Part shown: one piece after another, positions 51,148 to 60,103 of the stretch | How positions within the stretch are numbered: the first letter of the stretch is position 1 | Layout of the letters: the number at the start of each line of letters is the position of its first letter | Assembly (NCBI RefSeq): GCF_002218085.1 | Contig: NZ_BDUC01000003.1 | Coordinates: 283,666-347,665, forward strand | Reading direction: 5' to 3' | DNA length: 64,000 nucleotides | Source of the DNA: Tolypothrix sp. NIES-4075 | GTDB lineage: Bacteria; Cyanobacteriota; Cyanobacteriia; Cyanobacteriales; Nostocaceae | Program-made: the position numbers and the translations under genes | The notes under the pieces: model-generated | Seen by the model: only the letters and a program-made list of their open reading frames with translations | What the model was told of the DNA's origin: nothing | The model's database searches: none

Positions 51148-51968
51148 TTAAGAGCTTGACGACGACGAGTTTTTATTAAGCTCAATGCGGCGATCGCAAA
51201 CATTGCCGCAGCCACAGAAGGTTCTGGTATCTTAGCTACTGTACGAGCATTCTCTTTACCAATATCAATCGCAAACACTGTATCGTTATAATCTTGATCG
51301 CCACCACCCCATAAATCCTCGAAACCTAGCACCAGATAGTCTTTATAGTAGTAAGCTATAGCGTGTTGCAAATTATCTGGGTTGAGAGCTTGATCTAAAT
51401 CAAAGATACCTTTAACTCCATTTTCGTAGATGCCGCCGTTAATATCGTTAGGAACTAACTGGAAATCTAATTTTGTACCAGCTTGAAACGAGCCAATTGT
51501 CACCCAGTCACCGACATTCAAGGGTTTATTGGGTGCAACTTTGCCTGGTAGCGGGTCGTTCGGGTTTGGGCAAAACTTAGTAAAATTAGGGAAACTGCTA
51601 TCGCCAGTATTACAAGAGGCATCGCCGAAAATTATTTCACCTGTCTGGACTTGAGAGCCGGTAGTAGCTTTGAAATCTAAGCGATCGCGATAGAAGTCAG
51701 CCGTTTCGCCGATAAAGAATACTTTGGGCTCGTAGTCTAATTTTAACGTTAGGTCAGACAGATTAAGCTGTTTTGCCTGAATAGTATCAGCAGACAAATA
51801 GCGACCTTCTTCGCCAACAAAAGCTCTAAAGTCTTGAAGAAGATTTTTGAAATCAGCAGGAGCTTCATCTCGGCTTTTGATATCAAAAGCGCTTGCAGGT
51901 GAAGCGATTGATAATAAACCAGTTCCTAAAGCAGCAGCGAGTAAGCTACGAAAAAATTTATTTTTCAT
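51138..51968 (-). CDS. PEP-CTERM-type secreted protein with DUF4114-like domain
   Basis: The 276-aa protein has a signal peptide (SLLAAALGTGLLSIASPASA, residues 9-28). A DUF4114-like domain follows with DYLVLGFEDLWGGGDQDYND (near 220-240), an acidic, probably calcium-binding motif. The C-terminus has the PEP-CTERM layout: IPEPS, a hydrophobic helix and KTRRRQ. Such proteins are sorted by exosortase and placed in the envelope or extracellular polysaccharide. It is on the opposite strand to the MoxR/DUF58 cluster, in the middle of it. Confidence 0.87.
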   Translation of the reverse strand: MKNKFFRSLLAAALGTGLLSIASPASAFDIKSRDEAPADFKNLLQDFRAFVGEEGRYLSADTIQAKQLNLSDLTLKLDYEPKVFFIGETADFYRDRLDFKATTGSQVQTGEIIFGDASCNTGDSSFPNFTKFCPNPNDPLPGKVAPNKPLNVGDWVTIGSFQAGTKLDFQLVPNDINGGIYENGVKGIFDLDQALNPDNLQHAIAYYYKDYLVLGFEDLWGGGDQDYNDTVFAIDIGKENARTVAKIPEPSVAAAMFAIAALSLIKTRRRQALNQS

Positions 51969-52094
51969 AATTGCCTTTATTTCACTAACGGTTCAATTTT
52001 TTCAGGTAAATACATCTATAATTTTACAATATAATTCTTTTTCCATAGGAAAACAACCTGAAAGTGAATCTGGCTATTTTTCAGATGTGAATAC

Positions 52095-53048
52095 TTAGTC
52101 CCGCTTGCGATTAGAATACACTACCAAAACCACAAACAAACTCATCCCCAGGAGATATTTAAAAGGACTTGGTACGGTAGGATTGGGAGAAAAAAATCCT
52201 TCGATAGTACCAGCAATTATCAACATTGGGATAATGCCAAATAGTAACTGCACTGCCAGAGAACCGTAAAATTTTAGTGCGTCACGACGGTTATATTTTC
52301 CGGGAAATAAAATTGCTCTGGCGAGTAAAAAACCGGCACCACCAGCAAAAAAGATGGCGGGTAATTCTAGGGAACCGTGGGGAAATACAAACGCCCAAAA
52401 CGGATAAGCAAGATTATTTTGACTGACTAGGGTGGCAAGGGCACCAATTAATAAACCATTGAACCATAACAAAAATGTGGTGTAAATTCCCCCTGTCATG
52501 CCACCAGCGATCGCACCAAACGACACTGATAAATTATTAATCGTAATATTACTTGATGCTAAAGGTTCAATTCCGACTATTGACCCCACCCACAATTTAT
52601 GCTCATCTCGTACCTGGGAAATTAAGCTTTCCGGGACGAGAAGTGATATGAAGGTGGGATCTTGCCACGCATACCACCAAGCAATTAATGCCCCCAGCAA
52701 AAATGTCGCAGTAGCGGCAGCGATGTATAAAAATGTTTGCTGCACGACTGCTGGTAATCCCCAACGGTAGAATTCTACCACTGCTTGCCATTCTTGTCGT
52801 CTTGAACCTTGATAAATCTGCGTATAAGCGCGAGTTGTCAATAATTGTAAACTTTGCGTCAAAGTATTGCCTACTTTCTGAGTCTGGGCACGGGCTAAAT
52901 CTGCTGCCACTGAACGGTATAAACTCGCTAACTCTCTGATTTGGGCTGCTTGCAGTGACTTGATTCCTTTTTTTTCTACTTGTCTTAATAAAGCATCTAG
53001 ACGCTGCCAGTTTGGTTCTCGTCGAGAAATCCAACGTTGAATATTCAT
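52095..53048 (-). CDS. SpoIIM-like (DUF95) integral membrane protein
   Basis: The 317-aa protein starts with a soluble helical region (LDALLRQVEKKGI and LASLYRSVAADLARAQ, residues about 18-60) and continues with five or so hydrophobic helices. One carries GAIAGGMTGGIYTTFLLWFNGLL and HGSLELPAIFFAGGAGF, the family signature. SpoIIM-like proteins outside spore formers occur in MoxR/DUF58/RDD neighbourhoods. It is divergent from the polytopic protein gene at 53128, with 79 bases between. Confidence 0.88.
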   Translation of the reverse strand: MNIQRWISRREPNWQRLDALLRQVEKKGIKSLQAAQIRELASLYRSVAADLARAQTQKVGNTLTQSLQLLTTRAYTQIYQGSRRQEWQAVVEFYRWGLPAVVQQTFLYIAAATATFLLGALIAWWYAWQDPTFISLLVPESLISQVRDEHKLWVGSIVGIEPLASSNITINNLSVSFGAIAGGMTGGIYTTFLLWFNGLLIGALATLVSQNNLAYPFWAFVFPHGSLELPAIFFAGGAGFLLARAILFPGKYNRRDALKFYGSLAVQLLFGIIPMLIIAGTIEGFFSPNPTVPSPFKYLLGMSLFVVLVVYSNRKRD

Positions 53049-53127
53049 AAACTTTGGGAATACTTAATTGAAGTTATCTTAAGATAGCTTCAAATTCCAA
53101 ACTTAATTTACAAGAGAATTTGGCATT

Positions 53128-53973
53128 ATGTCTTTTAATCATTCTCCCGGAACAATACAACCACTTAGCCTCGGTAATGTCGTCAGTGCCGGAATCCGGC
53201 TATATCGTTCTAATCTCAAGTCTTATCTTAAACTGGCATTCAATGCTTATGTGTGGATATTTGTACCAATTTATGGTTGGGCAAAATGTGGGGCAATTTT
53301 AGCTTTAATATCCCGGTTAGCCTTTGGTGAATTGGTGGAGCAACCCGAATCGATTGAAGGAGGTCGCAGAATCGTAAATTCGCGCATGTGGCAGTTTTTC
53401 ATAATGGGTTTGTTAATGTTTTTAATTGGTCTGGCTTTAATCATTCCCTTTTCTATTTTTATCGGGATTGTTACCGCTTTTTTTGTTGGCAGTATCGCCG
53501 CAGGTGTTACCCCAAATGCAACTACTATTCTAGTTATTTCTTTGTTAACACTGATTTTGATACCAGTTTTATTCGTTGTTTTTCTGTGGGTACAAGCTCG
53601 CTTTTTTGTAGTTGAAGTTCCACTTGCTATTGAAGACAATATTGATGGAACCTCAACAATTGGTCGCAGTTGGGAATTAACAAAAGGACATGCTTGGCGA
53701 ATTGTCGCGATTTTACTAGTTGGTTATTTAATTACGATACCGATACAAATTCCCTTTACTATTCTCAGCACTATTATTCAGGCAATTTTAGCATCTTTAG
53801 CTAGAGAAAATTCGGGTTACGCTGCTCTTTCGCAATTGTTAAGTATAATTATTGGTTTAATAAGTGCCGCATTGATTGTACCTTTTTGGCAGTCAATCAA
53901 AGCAGTAGTTTATTATGACTTGCGGAGTCGTCGGGAAGGGATGGGATTGAAGTTACGAGACCGGGATATTTAA
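53128..53973 (+). CDS. Polytopic membrane protein (GDPD-membrane-domain/DUF975-like)
   Basis: The 281-aa protein has about six hydrophobic helices. It opens QPLSLGNVVSAGIRLYRSNL, which is the usual start of proteins similar to the membrane domain of glycerophosphodiester phosphodiesterases, and includes VEVPLAIEDNIDGTSTIGRSWELTKGH in two adjoining blocks, a common feature of the group. No enzymatic domain is present. It lies 20 bases before the RDD gene on the same strand. Function unknown, probably part of the MoxR/DUF58 membrane cluster. Confidence 0.78.
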   Translation: MSFNHSPGTIQPLSLGNVVSAGIRLYRSNLKSYLKLAFNAYVWIFVPIYGWAKCGAILALISRLAFGELVEQPESIEGGRRIVNSRMWQFFIMGLLMFLIGLALIIPFSIFIGIVTAFFVGSIAAGVTPNATTILVISLLTLILIPVLFVVFLWVQARFFVVEVPLAIEDNIDGTSTIGRSWELTKGHAWRIVAILLVGYLITIPIQIPFTILSTIIQAILASLARENSGYAALSQLLSIIIGLISAALIVPFWQSIKAVVYYDLRSRREGMGLKLRDRDI

Positions 53974-53993
53974 ATATTAGTACAAAAACTGCT

Positions 53994-54794
53994 ATGCACT
54001 TATTCAACAAAATTAAATTTCGCACACCGGAAAGTGTAGAACTAGAATTTACTCTTGCCGGCATCGGTAATCGCGCTTGGGCATTGTTAATTGATTATCA
54101 CGTTTTGGCTGCGATAATGACGGTGTTTGTTGTTGTCTGGGTAACTGTTGCAGTGCAGTTGGCGGATTTGTGGGCAGGAATTTTTGGCAAGCAGGTAAGT
54201 TTGTGGTTAATAGCGATCGCCTTCATCATCGGCTTTGCTATTTACACAGGTTACTTTGTCTTCTTTGAAACTTTATGGCATGGTCAAACCCCTGGCAAAC
54301 GCTTTGCGAAAATTCGCGTTGTTCGAGATGATGGTAGACCCGTTGGTTTGCAACAAGCAACATTACGGGTTTTACTTAGACCGATTGATGAGTTTTTCTA
54401 TCTTGGCAGTTTATTTATCATCTTTAATAATAGGGAAAAGCGCCTAGGCGATTTAGCTGCTGGTACAATTGTAATTCAGGTTCAAAGACCGATTGCATCA
54501 ACGACTTTGACAATTTCCGAAGAGGCAAAGCCGATATATGAGCATTTGCTGCTAGTTACTAATTTATCAGCATTATTGCCCGATGACTTTGCTGTTATTC
54601 GCGAATATTTACTCAGACGCGGTGTCATGTCAACAAAAGCAAGAATGAATCTGGCTTTAGAGTTGACTAAGCAAGTTCAAGACATTATCGATTTAGAAAA
54701 GCTACCAGAAAACGTTGTCCCCGATGTCTTTTTGGAAGCTGTTTATTTGGCTTATAAAGAACCTGGGGACTGGGGACTAAGCACTAGGGACTAG
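53994..54794 (+). CDS. RDD-family membrane protein
   Basis: The 266-aa protein has an RDD domain: RAWALLIDYHVLAAIM near residue 27, a second helix (LIAIAFIIGFAIYTGYFVFF), WHGQTPGKRFAKIRVV and RLGDLAAGTIVI. The C-terminal 90 residues are soluble and helical. In place of the Arg-Asp-Asp triad the first helix has R-x-L-x-D. It is the last gene of the cluster. Its end (DWGLSTRD and stop) reads through a GGGACTGGGGACTA heptamer repeat, so the C-terminus is repeat-derived. Confidence 0.88.
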   Translation: MHLFNKIKFRTPESVELEFTLAGIGNRAWALLIDYHVLAAIMTVFVVVWVTVAVQLADLWAGIFGKQVSLWLIAIAFIIGFAIYTGYFVFFETLWHGQTPGKRFAKIRVVRDDGRPVGLQQATLRVLLRPIDEFFYLGSLFIIFNNREKRLGDLAAGTIVIQVQRPIASTTLTISEEAKPIYEHLLLVTNLSALLPDDFAVIREYLLRRGVMSTKARMNLALELTKQVQDIIDLEKLPENVVPDVFLEAVYLAYKEPGDWGLSTRD

Positions 54795-54826
54795 GGACTG
54801 GGCAATACGCTTGGTGTTAAGACAAC

Positions 54827-54894
54827 AGACGCGATAAATCGCCGTCTCTACAAGGGACTTATTATTGTAAAGACGGCGATTTATCGCGTCTTTA
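54827..54894. repeat. Palindromic hairpin repeat, copy 1
   Basis: GACGCGATAAATCGCCGTCT (54828-54847) and its exact reverse complement (54871-54890) flank a 23-base loop with GGGACTTATTATTG. The same element lies at 56051-56113 beyond the CHAT remnant, in the same orientation. Confidence 0.85.
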
Positions 54895-54981
54895 CCATTT
54901 TCAAGCATTTGGTGCGTTATGACGTTCCGTCTAACGCAATCTACAATACTTAAATTTGTTCAAAAATCAAATATGAGTCCT

Positions 54982-56043
54982 CTATCTCCAATCACCTTGC
55001 AAGGTGAAAGCTGCCCAAAAGTAAGGATTTTGCCACTGCTTCTGCTGCCACAGTTGCAGTTGGGCATCCCGCAAAGCAGATGTGGGAGACTCTCCTTGCA
55101 AAATCGCTTGATAAAATAACGGCATCAATTGCGATGTGCCTTCGTCGTCAACCTGCCACAAAGACACTACAGCCCGCTTTGAACCTGCATACATCAATCC
55201 TCTTGTCAACAAGAAAGGCAGAAGGCAGGAGGCAGAAGGCAGAAGGTATAAGACAATACAGTTTGGGCTTGAACCCCAACTGATTGAAGACCACCAACCT
55301 CCAGTTTGGTGGGGGCTTGTACCCGATTTGGGCAAGGCAGGACAGAGAACAGAGGGTTAACCAGGGTATCAAAACTTACGTCTTCCTTCTGCCCTCTGCC
55401 CTCTGCCTTCTGCCTTGCCCGAAGGGCTGGTCAACCCCATCAACCCTTCACCTTTGACATTTTTACCCAAACCGGTTTCGCAGGCACTCAAAACGACTAA
55501 CTCGGCGCCCAAATCTAAGTTGAAGATGTCACCCAAACGCAGATAACCTTTTTCAAGTGGTTTACCTTGTTTATCGATTTGCGAGAGGACAATTCCCGAT
55601 AACTCAGGGTTGGTAGTATCGACAATACCGTGGGTAGCGAATTGCAAGAACCGATATTGTTTGAGTTGTGGGTTGGTTACGAAGTTGTAATTGGCATCAA
55701 AATCATAAGCATGTATGCTTTGGGAAGGTGATACAAGTTTGAGGATTTTTTCGGCTTCTGTGCGTGTACCTGGTAGGGACATTAATCCGCTACGCTTGAG
55801 GTTTTTGAGCGCACGTTGCAAACTCGAACGGTCAAGGTTGAGGTCGGGTACTGTGGCAGGTTCTTTGCCTGTGATTCGCTCATCGTCAGCGGCAAATACT
55901 GGGTCGGCAAGGATTGCTAGGGTTTTGGGTGCGGGTTTGCGTTTGTTTAGTTGTTGTCGCTGGGTAGCGATCGCAGTTACGGATGGTAGATTGACGATTT
56001 GGTGGTTGACTAAAAGAGGTTGATAAGCAACGGATGTTATAGA
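54982..56043 (-). pseudogene. CHAT-domain (caspase-like) gene remnant
   Basis: The reading frame encodes the C-terminal CHAT peptidase domain: KPAPKTLAILADPVF upstream, the catalytic His in FATHGIVD, the catalytic Cys in VLSACETGLG, then KRAVVSLWQVDDEGTSQLM and the end YFWAAFTLQGDWR. A 219-base element at 55211-55429 interrupts it. Excising the element and one 6-base repeat restores a continuous 279-codon frame reading GEGLMGLTRGLMYAG across the junction. The 5' end is missing: the frame opens after a TAA at 56044-56046, next to a palindromic repeat, without the TPR region or a start codon. The gene is therefore dead. Confidence 0.88.
55211..55429. mobile_element. 219-bp MITE-like insertion with 6-bp target duplication
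   Basis: The insertion is flanked by GTCAAC at 55205-55210 and 55430-55435. Its ends are inverted arrays of AGGCAGA-type heptamers (AAGGCAGAAGGCAGG on the left, CCTTCTGCCTTGCC on the right). The middle contains TTGGGCTTGAACCCCAA and a CCACCAACC...TTGGTGGGGGC palindrome. There is no coding capacity. The exact restoration of the CHAT frame defines the boundaries. Confidence 0.85.
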
Positions 56044-56050
56044 TTACAAA

Positions 56051-56113
56051 GACGCGATAAATCGCCGTCTCTACAAAGGACTGATTATTGTAAAGACGGC
56101 GATTTATCGCGTC
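56051..56113. repeat. Palindromic hairpin repeat, copy 2
   Basis: The 20-base arms GACGCGATAAATCGCCGTCT and its reverse complement are identical to those of copy 1 (54827-54894), and the loop (AAAGGACTGATTATTG) is nearly the same. It lies five bases upstream of the broken 5' end of the CHAT remnant. Confidence 0.85.
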
Positions 56114-56246
56114 TCTTGCCTTAACATGCCCGCGTATTGCATTGCCCATTGCCCAATGCCCATAAAGAAGGAATTATTAAGAGAAAAATCTCGCGGGGGA
56201 TTGTGAGATACTCTTAAATAGGTGAAAATGTGCCTAAAGAAGTAAG

Positions 56247-57413
56247 ATGAAGCTGGCAGCAAGAGTAAGTCAAGTATCCCCTTCGTTAACCTTAGCGATC
56301 GCAGCCAAGGCTAAGGCAATGAAGGCAGAAGGTATCGATGTTTGTAGTTTTAGCGCTGGAGAACCGGATTTTGACACACCGGCTCACATCAAAGCGGCAG
56401 CGGTAAAAGCTTTAGATGAAAACAAAACCAAGTATGGTGCAGCGTCTGGTGAACCAAAGTTAAGAGAAGCGATCGCTCACAAGTTAAAAACAGACAATCA
56501 TCTTGATTACAAAGCAGAAAATGTCATCGTCACTAACGGCGGTAAACATTCTCTCTACAATTTAATGGTCGCACTCATCGATGCAGGCGATGAAGTAATT
56601 ATCCCCGCTCCCTATTGGCTAAGTTATCCAGAAATGGTAATTTTGGCGGGTGGTGTTCCGGTGATTGTACATACAGATGCTTCGACGGGTTATAAAATTA
56701 CACCCGAAAAACTGCGAGAAGCAATCACAGAGAAAACTAAGTTATTTGTCCTCAATTCCCCCTCAAATCCCACGGGGATGGTATATACCCCAGAAGAAAT
56801 CAAAGCTTTAGCAGAGATAATAGTTGAAAAAGATATACTTGTAGTCTCCGACGAGATTTATGAAAAAATTCTCTACGATGGTGCTGAACATTTGTGCATC
56901 GGTTCGTTAGGAAAGGAGATTTTCGAGCGCACTATTGTCAGTAACGGCTTTGCAAAAGCTTACTCGATGACCGGATGGCGGATTGGTTATCTAGCTGGAC
57001 CAACAGAAATCATTAAAGCGACAATCACCATCCAAAGTCATAGTACATCGAATGTGTGTACCTTTGCTCAATATGGGGCGATCGCTGCATTAGAATCTTC
57101 ACAAGATTGTGTAGAAGAAATGCGTCAAGCTTTTGCCAAACGTCGGCAAGTCATGTTTGATAGACTTAATGCTATTCCCGGTTTAACTTGTGAAAAGCCA
57201 GATGGTGCCTTTTACATGTTTCCCGACATCAGCAAACTCAATGTCAAATCCCTAGAATTTTGTGACGCTTTGCTAGAAAAAGAGCAAGTCGCAGTCATTC
57301 CCGGAATCGCTTTTGGTGCCGATGACAATATTCGTCTATCTTACGCTACCGATATGGCAACAATTGAGAAAGGAATGGATAGATTAGAGAAATTTGTGCG
57401 ATCGCGTATTTAG
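56247..57413 (+). CDS. aspC: Aspartate aminotransferase (class I/II, PLP-dependent)
   Basis: The 388-aa protein matches the I-gamma aspartate aminotransferases. The start is MKLAARVSQVSPSLTLAIAA. PLP and substrate contacts are visible as APYWLSYPEM, NSPSNPTGMVY, DEIYEKILYDG and the Schiff-base lysine K237 in NGFAKAYSMTGWRIGY. It interconverts aspartate and glutamate with their oxo acids, and cyanobacterial forms can also accept prephenate. It is a single gene, preceded by repeats. No ribosome-binding site stronger than AAGAAG is seen before the ATG. Confidence 0.92.
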   Translation: MKLAARVSQVSPSLTLAIAAKAKAMKAEGIDVCSFSAGEPDFDTPAHIKAAAVKALDENKTKYGAASGEPKLREAIAHKLKTDNHLDYKAENVIVTNGGKHSLYNLMVALIDAGDEVIIPAPYWLSYPEMVILAGGVPVIVHTDASTGYKITPEKLREAITEKTKLFVLNSPSNPTGMVYTPEEIKALAEIIVEKDILVVSDEIYEKILYDGAEHLCIGSLGKEIFERTIVSNGFAKAYSMTGWRIGYLAGPTEIIKATITIQSHSTSNVCTFAQYGAIAALESSQDCVEEMRQAFAKRRQVMFDRLNAIPGLTCEKPDGAFYMFPDISKLNVKSLEFCDALLEKEQVAVIPGIAFGADDNIRLSYATDMATIEKGMDRLEKFVRSRI

Positions 57414-57424
57414 TCAAAAGTTGT

Positions 57425-57480
57425 AGAGACGCGATTTATCGCGTCTGTACGAAAGTCAGGAATTGTAGAGACGCGATTAA
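57425..57480. repeat. GAGACGCGATT hairpin repeats
   Basis: TTGTAGAGACGCGATTTATCGCGTCTGTAC forms a perfect-arm hairpin, and a half copy follows (TTGTAGAGACGCGATTAATC). It is the same dispersed family as at 54827 and 47360, and it leads directly into the 21-base minisatellite. Confidence 0.75.
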
Positions 57481-57483
57481 TCT

Positions 57484-57724
57484 CGAAGTTTCACCTTCAG
57501 AAGCTCAAGTTTCACCTTCAGAAGCTCAAGTTTCACCTTCAGAAGCTCAAGTTTCACCTTCAGAAGCTCAAGTTTCACCTTCAGAAGCTCAAGTTTCGAG
57601 TTCCGAAGCTCAAGTTTCACCTTCAGAAGCTCAAGTTTCACCTTCAGAAGCTCAAGTTTCACCTTTAGAAGCTCAAGTTTCACCTTCGGAAGCTCAAGTT
57701 TCACCTTCAGAAGCTCAAGTTTCG
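57484..57724. repeat. 21-bp minisatellite, about 11.5 copies
   Basis: The unit GAAGCTCAAGTTTCACCTTCA repeats in exact 21-base register, with variants at about 57596-57606 (GAGTTCC) and 57661-57668. Because 21 is a multiple of three, both strands stay open: SEAQVSP heptads on the plus strand and LLKVKLE heptads on the minus strand. Neither frame has a start with a ribosome-binding site or a coding context, so I list it as a tandem repeat only. Confidence 0.85.
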
Positions 57725-57869
57725 TGTTCCAAACAAAACTTTACACCGTCTGTTTATAAACATACGCTTAATTAGCCCACGCAGGTAAGCTCTGTTCGTA
57801 GAGCCAGCCCCTTCTAAGGTGAGGGCGATAAAATAAAATTGATATTAAAATCCATCACCCCTTGCCGAG

Positions 57870-58484
57870 ATGAATCTGTACAGTCAATTTATCATGCCTC
57901 GCTTGCTCGACTGGAGCATGAGTGATGCGAGTCTAGCCAATTATCGTACCTCTGTTTTGGCACAGGTGAGCGGCGAAACTTTAGAAATCGGCTTTGGCAC
58001 AGGATTAAATTTACCCTACTATCCCAAACACATCAAAAAGCTGATAACAGTTGATGCCAATCCAGGAATGAATGCACTTGCATTAAAACGCATTCAAGCT
58101 TCAGATATTGTTGTCGAGCATAACGTACTCAATGGCGAAAATCTACCCTTCGCTTCGCAAAGCTTCGATAGTGTAGTTACTACTTGGACATTATGCAGCA
58201 TTGCCAACGTCGAGCAAGCTTTAAAAGAAATTTACCGCGTTCTGAAACCGCAAGGAAAGTACTTTTTTATCGAACATGGATTGAGTAATGAAACGAAAGT
58301 GCAAGTTTGGCAAAATCGTCTCACCCCGATTCAAAAAGTCATTGCTGATGGTTGCCATTTAAATCGCAACATTAAGCATCTGGTTGAAAATCAGTTCAGC
58401 AACTTGACAATAGAACAGTTTTATAGTGAGAATTTGCCCAAAATACTTGGCTATCTCTACAAAGGTGTAGCACTCAAACAGTAG
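57870..58484 (+). CDS. Class I SAM-dependent methyltransferase
   Basis: The 204-aa protein has the Methyltransf_11 layout: motif I LEIGFGTGLNLPYY (about residues 37-50), the acidic VDANPGMN, the motif-IV-like region SVVTTWTLCSI near residue 105, and LKPQGKYFFIEHGL as post-motif. It is soluble, without a signal peptide, and resembles phospholipid or small-molecule methyltransferases. It stands between the minisatellite and the kinase gene and has no functional link that I can see. Confidence 0.87.
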   Translation: MNLYSQFIMPRLLDWSMSDASLANYRTSVLAQVSGETLEIGFGTGLNLPYYPKHIKKLITVDANPGMNALALKRIQASDIVVEHNVLNGENLPFASQSFDSVVTTWTLCSIANVEQALKEIYRVLKPQGKYFFIEHGLSNETKVQVWQNRLTPIQKVIADGCHLNRNIKHLVENQFSNLTIEQFYSENLPKILGYLYKGVALKQ

Positions 58485-58543
58485 AAAAAGTTCGTAGTAA
58501 CCACTTTAGTGGTTAAACTAACGACTAGTGGAGTCTCAGTGCA

Positions 58544-60085
58544 ATGATTAATTACAACAAATTGGTAATCGGAATCGACTGTAGTACCACTGCATGTAAA
58601 GCGATCGCCTGGAACAAACAAGGAAAAGCTGTAGCCGAAGGACGGGCAACTTATCCATTATTACAACCACAAACAAATTGGTATGAGCAAGATGCAGCGC
58701 AATGGTGGTATAGTACTTGTGATGCTCTCAAGCAATTGCTGACTCAGATAGATACCAAACAAATAGAAGCTGTTTGTATCACCCATCAACGCGAAACTTT
58801 TGTAGCTGTAGACAGTGAAGGTAAAGCTGTTCGCAATGCGATTGTTTGGATGGACAAACGCAGCCGTCAACAAGTGAATTATTTAGCAGAGAAAATCGGC
58901 AAAGAAGAAATTAACCAACTGACGGGTAAACCAAATTCCATGACTCCTTCTCTAGCCAAAATTATTTGGCTAACTCAGCATGAGATGGAAACTGTTACCC
59001 GCACCCATAAATTCTTAGATGTTCATGGTTATTTAGTCTATCAGTTAACCAAAAATTTCCGCACTAGTTTAGCATCTGCTGACCCAATGGGAGTCATAGA
59101 TATGCAAGCTAATACTTGGGCAGATAATTTACTTTCTTGTTTAGGACTACAAACAGAACAATTTGCCGAATTAGTACAACCAGGTTCGATAATTGGCTAT
59201 GTTAATGAAAGTGCAGCAACAGCCACCGGATTACCAGATGGTTTACCGATAATTGCTGGTGCTGGAGATGGTCAATGTGCAGGTTTGGGTGCAAATGCTG
59301 TTAGCAATAACCGCGCTTATCTAAATTTAGGCACTGCGATCGCTAGTGGCATCATTAGCAGTGATTATTTGGTGAATTCAGCCTTCCGTACTGTGTATGC
59401 ACCTATTGAAAAATCTTATTTTCTGGAAACTGTGTTACTGGGTGGTGTGTTCACGATCAATTGGTTTGTAGACAAATTTGCCAATGACTTGCGCTATAAC
59501 AATTTAAACCTCAGTCCAGAAGAAATTCTGGAAACGGCAGCCGCAAAACTACCTCCAGGTGCAGATGGGTTAATATTAGTACCTTACTGGAATCATGTGA
59601 TGAATCCCTATTGGGATGCGTCAGCCACTGGTATTACTATCGGTTGGACAGCAACACATGGACGGGAACATCTTTATCGAGCAATTTTAGAAGGTATTGC
59701 TTTTGAACAAAGGCTTGTAGGAGATGCTGTCATGGCAGCAATGCAGCAAAAGTTCAGCGAGTATGTAGTTATGGGTGGTGGCAGTCAAAGCAATCTTTGG
59801 TGTCAAATTATTGCTGACATTACAGGTGTGCCTGTGGTGCGTGCTACAACTACCGAAGCCACTTGTTTGGGAGCAGGAATTCTCTGTGCTGTTGCAGTGG
59901 GGTGGTATCCTGATATTAATATTGCTGCTGAATCGATGACGGGTACTGGCTCACGTTTTACACCAGATTCTCAAACTCAAGCTATTTATGAAAAACTTTA
60001 CACCGAAGTCTACAAACCATTATTTCCTACCTTACAGTCATTAGTGCAGCGATTGACTGATTTAACACAAGTTCAAAAAAACTAG
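58544..60085 (+). CDS. FGGY-family carbohydrate kinase
   Basis: The 513-aa protein is a two-domain FGGY sugar kinase: GIDCSTTACKAIAWN at the N-terminus (phosphate 1), HQRETFVAVD and NAIVWMDKRS, IAGAGDGQCAGLGANAV (phosphate 2), and GGGSQSNLWCQIIADITGVPV at the adenosine site. It resembles xylulokinases more than glycerol kinases, but the sugar cannot be told by eye. It precedes the glycerol-3-phosphate-dehydrogenase-like gene by 18 bases, so the two are surely co-transcribed and probably act on successive intermediates. Confidence 0.87.
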   Translation: MINYNKLVIGIDCSTTACKAIAWNKQGKAVAEGRATYPLLQPQTNWYEQDAAQWWYSTCDALKQLLTQIDTKQIEAVCITHQRETFVAVDSEGKAVRNAIVWMDKRSRQQVNYLAEKIGKEEINQLTGKPNSMTPSLAKIIWLTQHEMETVTRTHKFLDVHGYLVYQLTKNFRTSLASADPMGVIDMQANTWADNLLSCLGLQTEQFAELVQPGSIIGYVNESAATATGLPDGLPIIAGAGDGQCAGLGANAVSNNRAYLNLGTAIASGIISSDYLVNSAFRTVYAPIEKSYFLETVLLGGVFTINWFVDKFANDLRYNNLNLSPEEILETAAAKLPPGADGLILVPYWNHVMNPYWDASATGITIGWTATHGREHLYRAILEGIAFEQRLVGDAVMAAMQQKFSEYVVMGGGSQSNLWCQIIADITGVPVVRATTTEATCLGAGILCAVAVGWYPDINIAAESMTGTGSRFTPDSQTQAIYEKLYTEVYKPLFPTLQSLVQRLTDLTQVQKN

Positions 60086-60103
60086 TTAGAGTTACAGGTA
60101 AAT

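Noticed and set aside
52603..53034. 143-codon minus-strand frame in a second register
   Set aside because: It lies wholly inside the well-supported SpoIIM-like gene in another reading frame.
57477..57704. Minus-strand frame of LLKVKLE heptads resembling a leucine zipper protein
   Set aside because: It is produced by the 21-base tandem repeat and ends with it. There is no ribosome-binding site or flanking coding sequence.
57484..57724. Possible CRISPR array
   Set aside because: The units are contiguous 21-base tandem copies without spacers.
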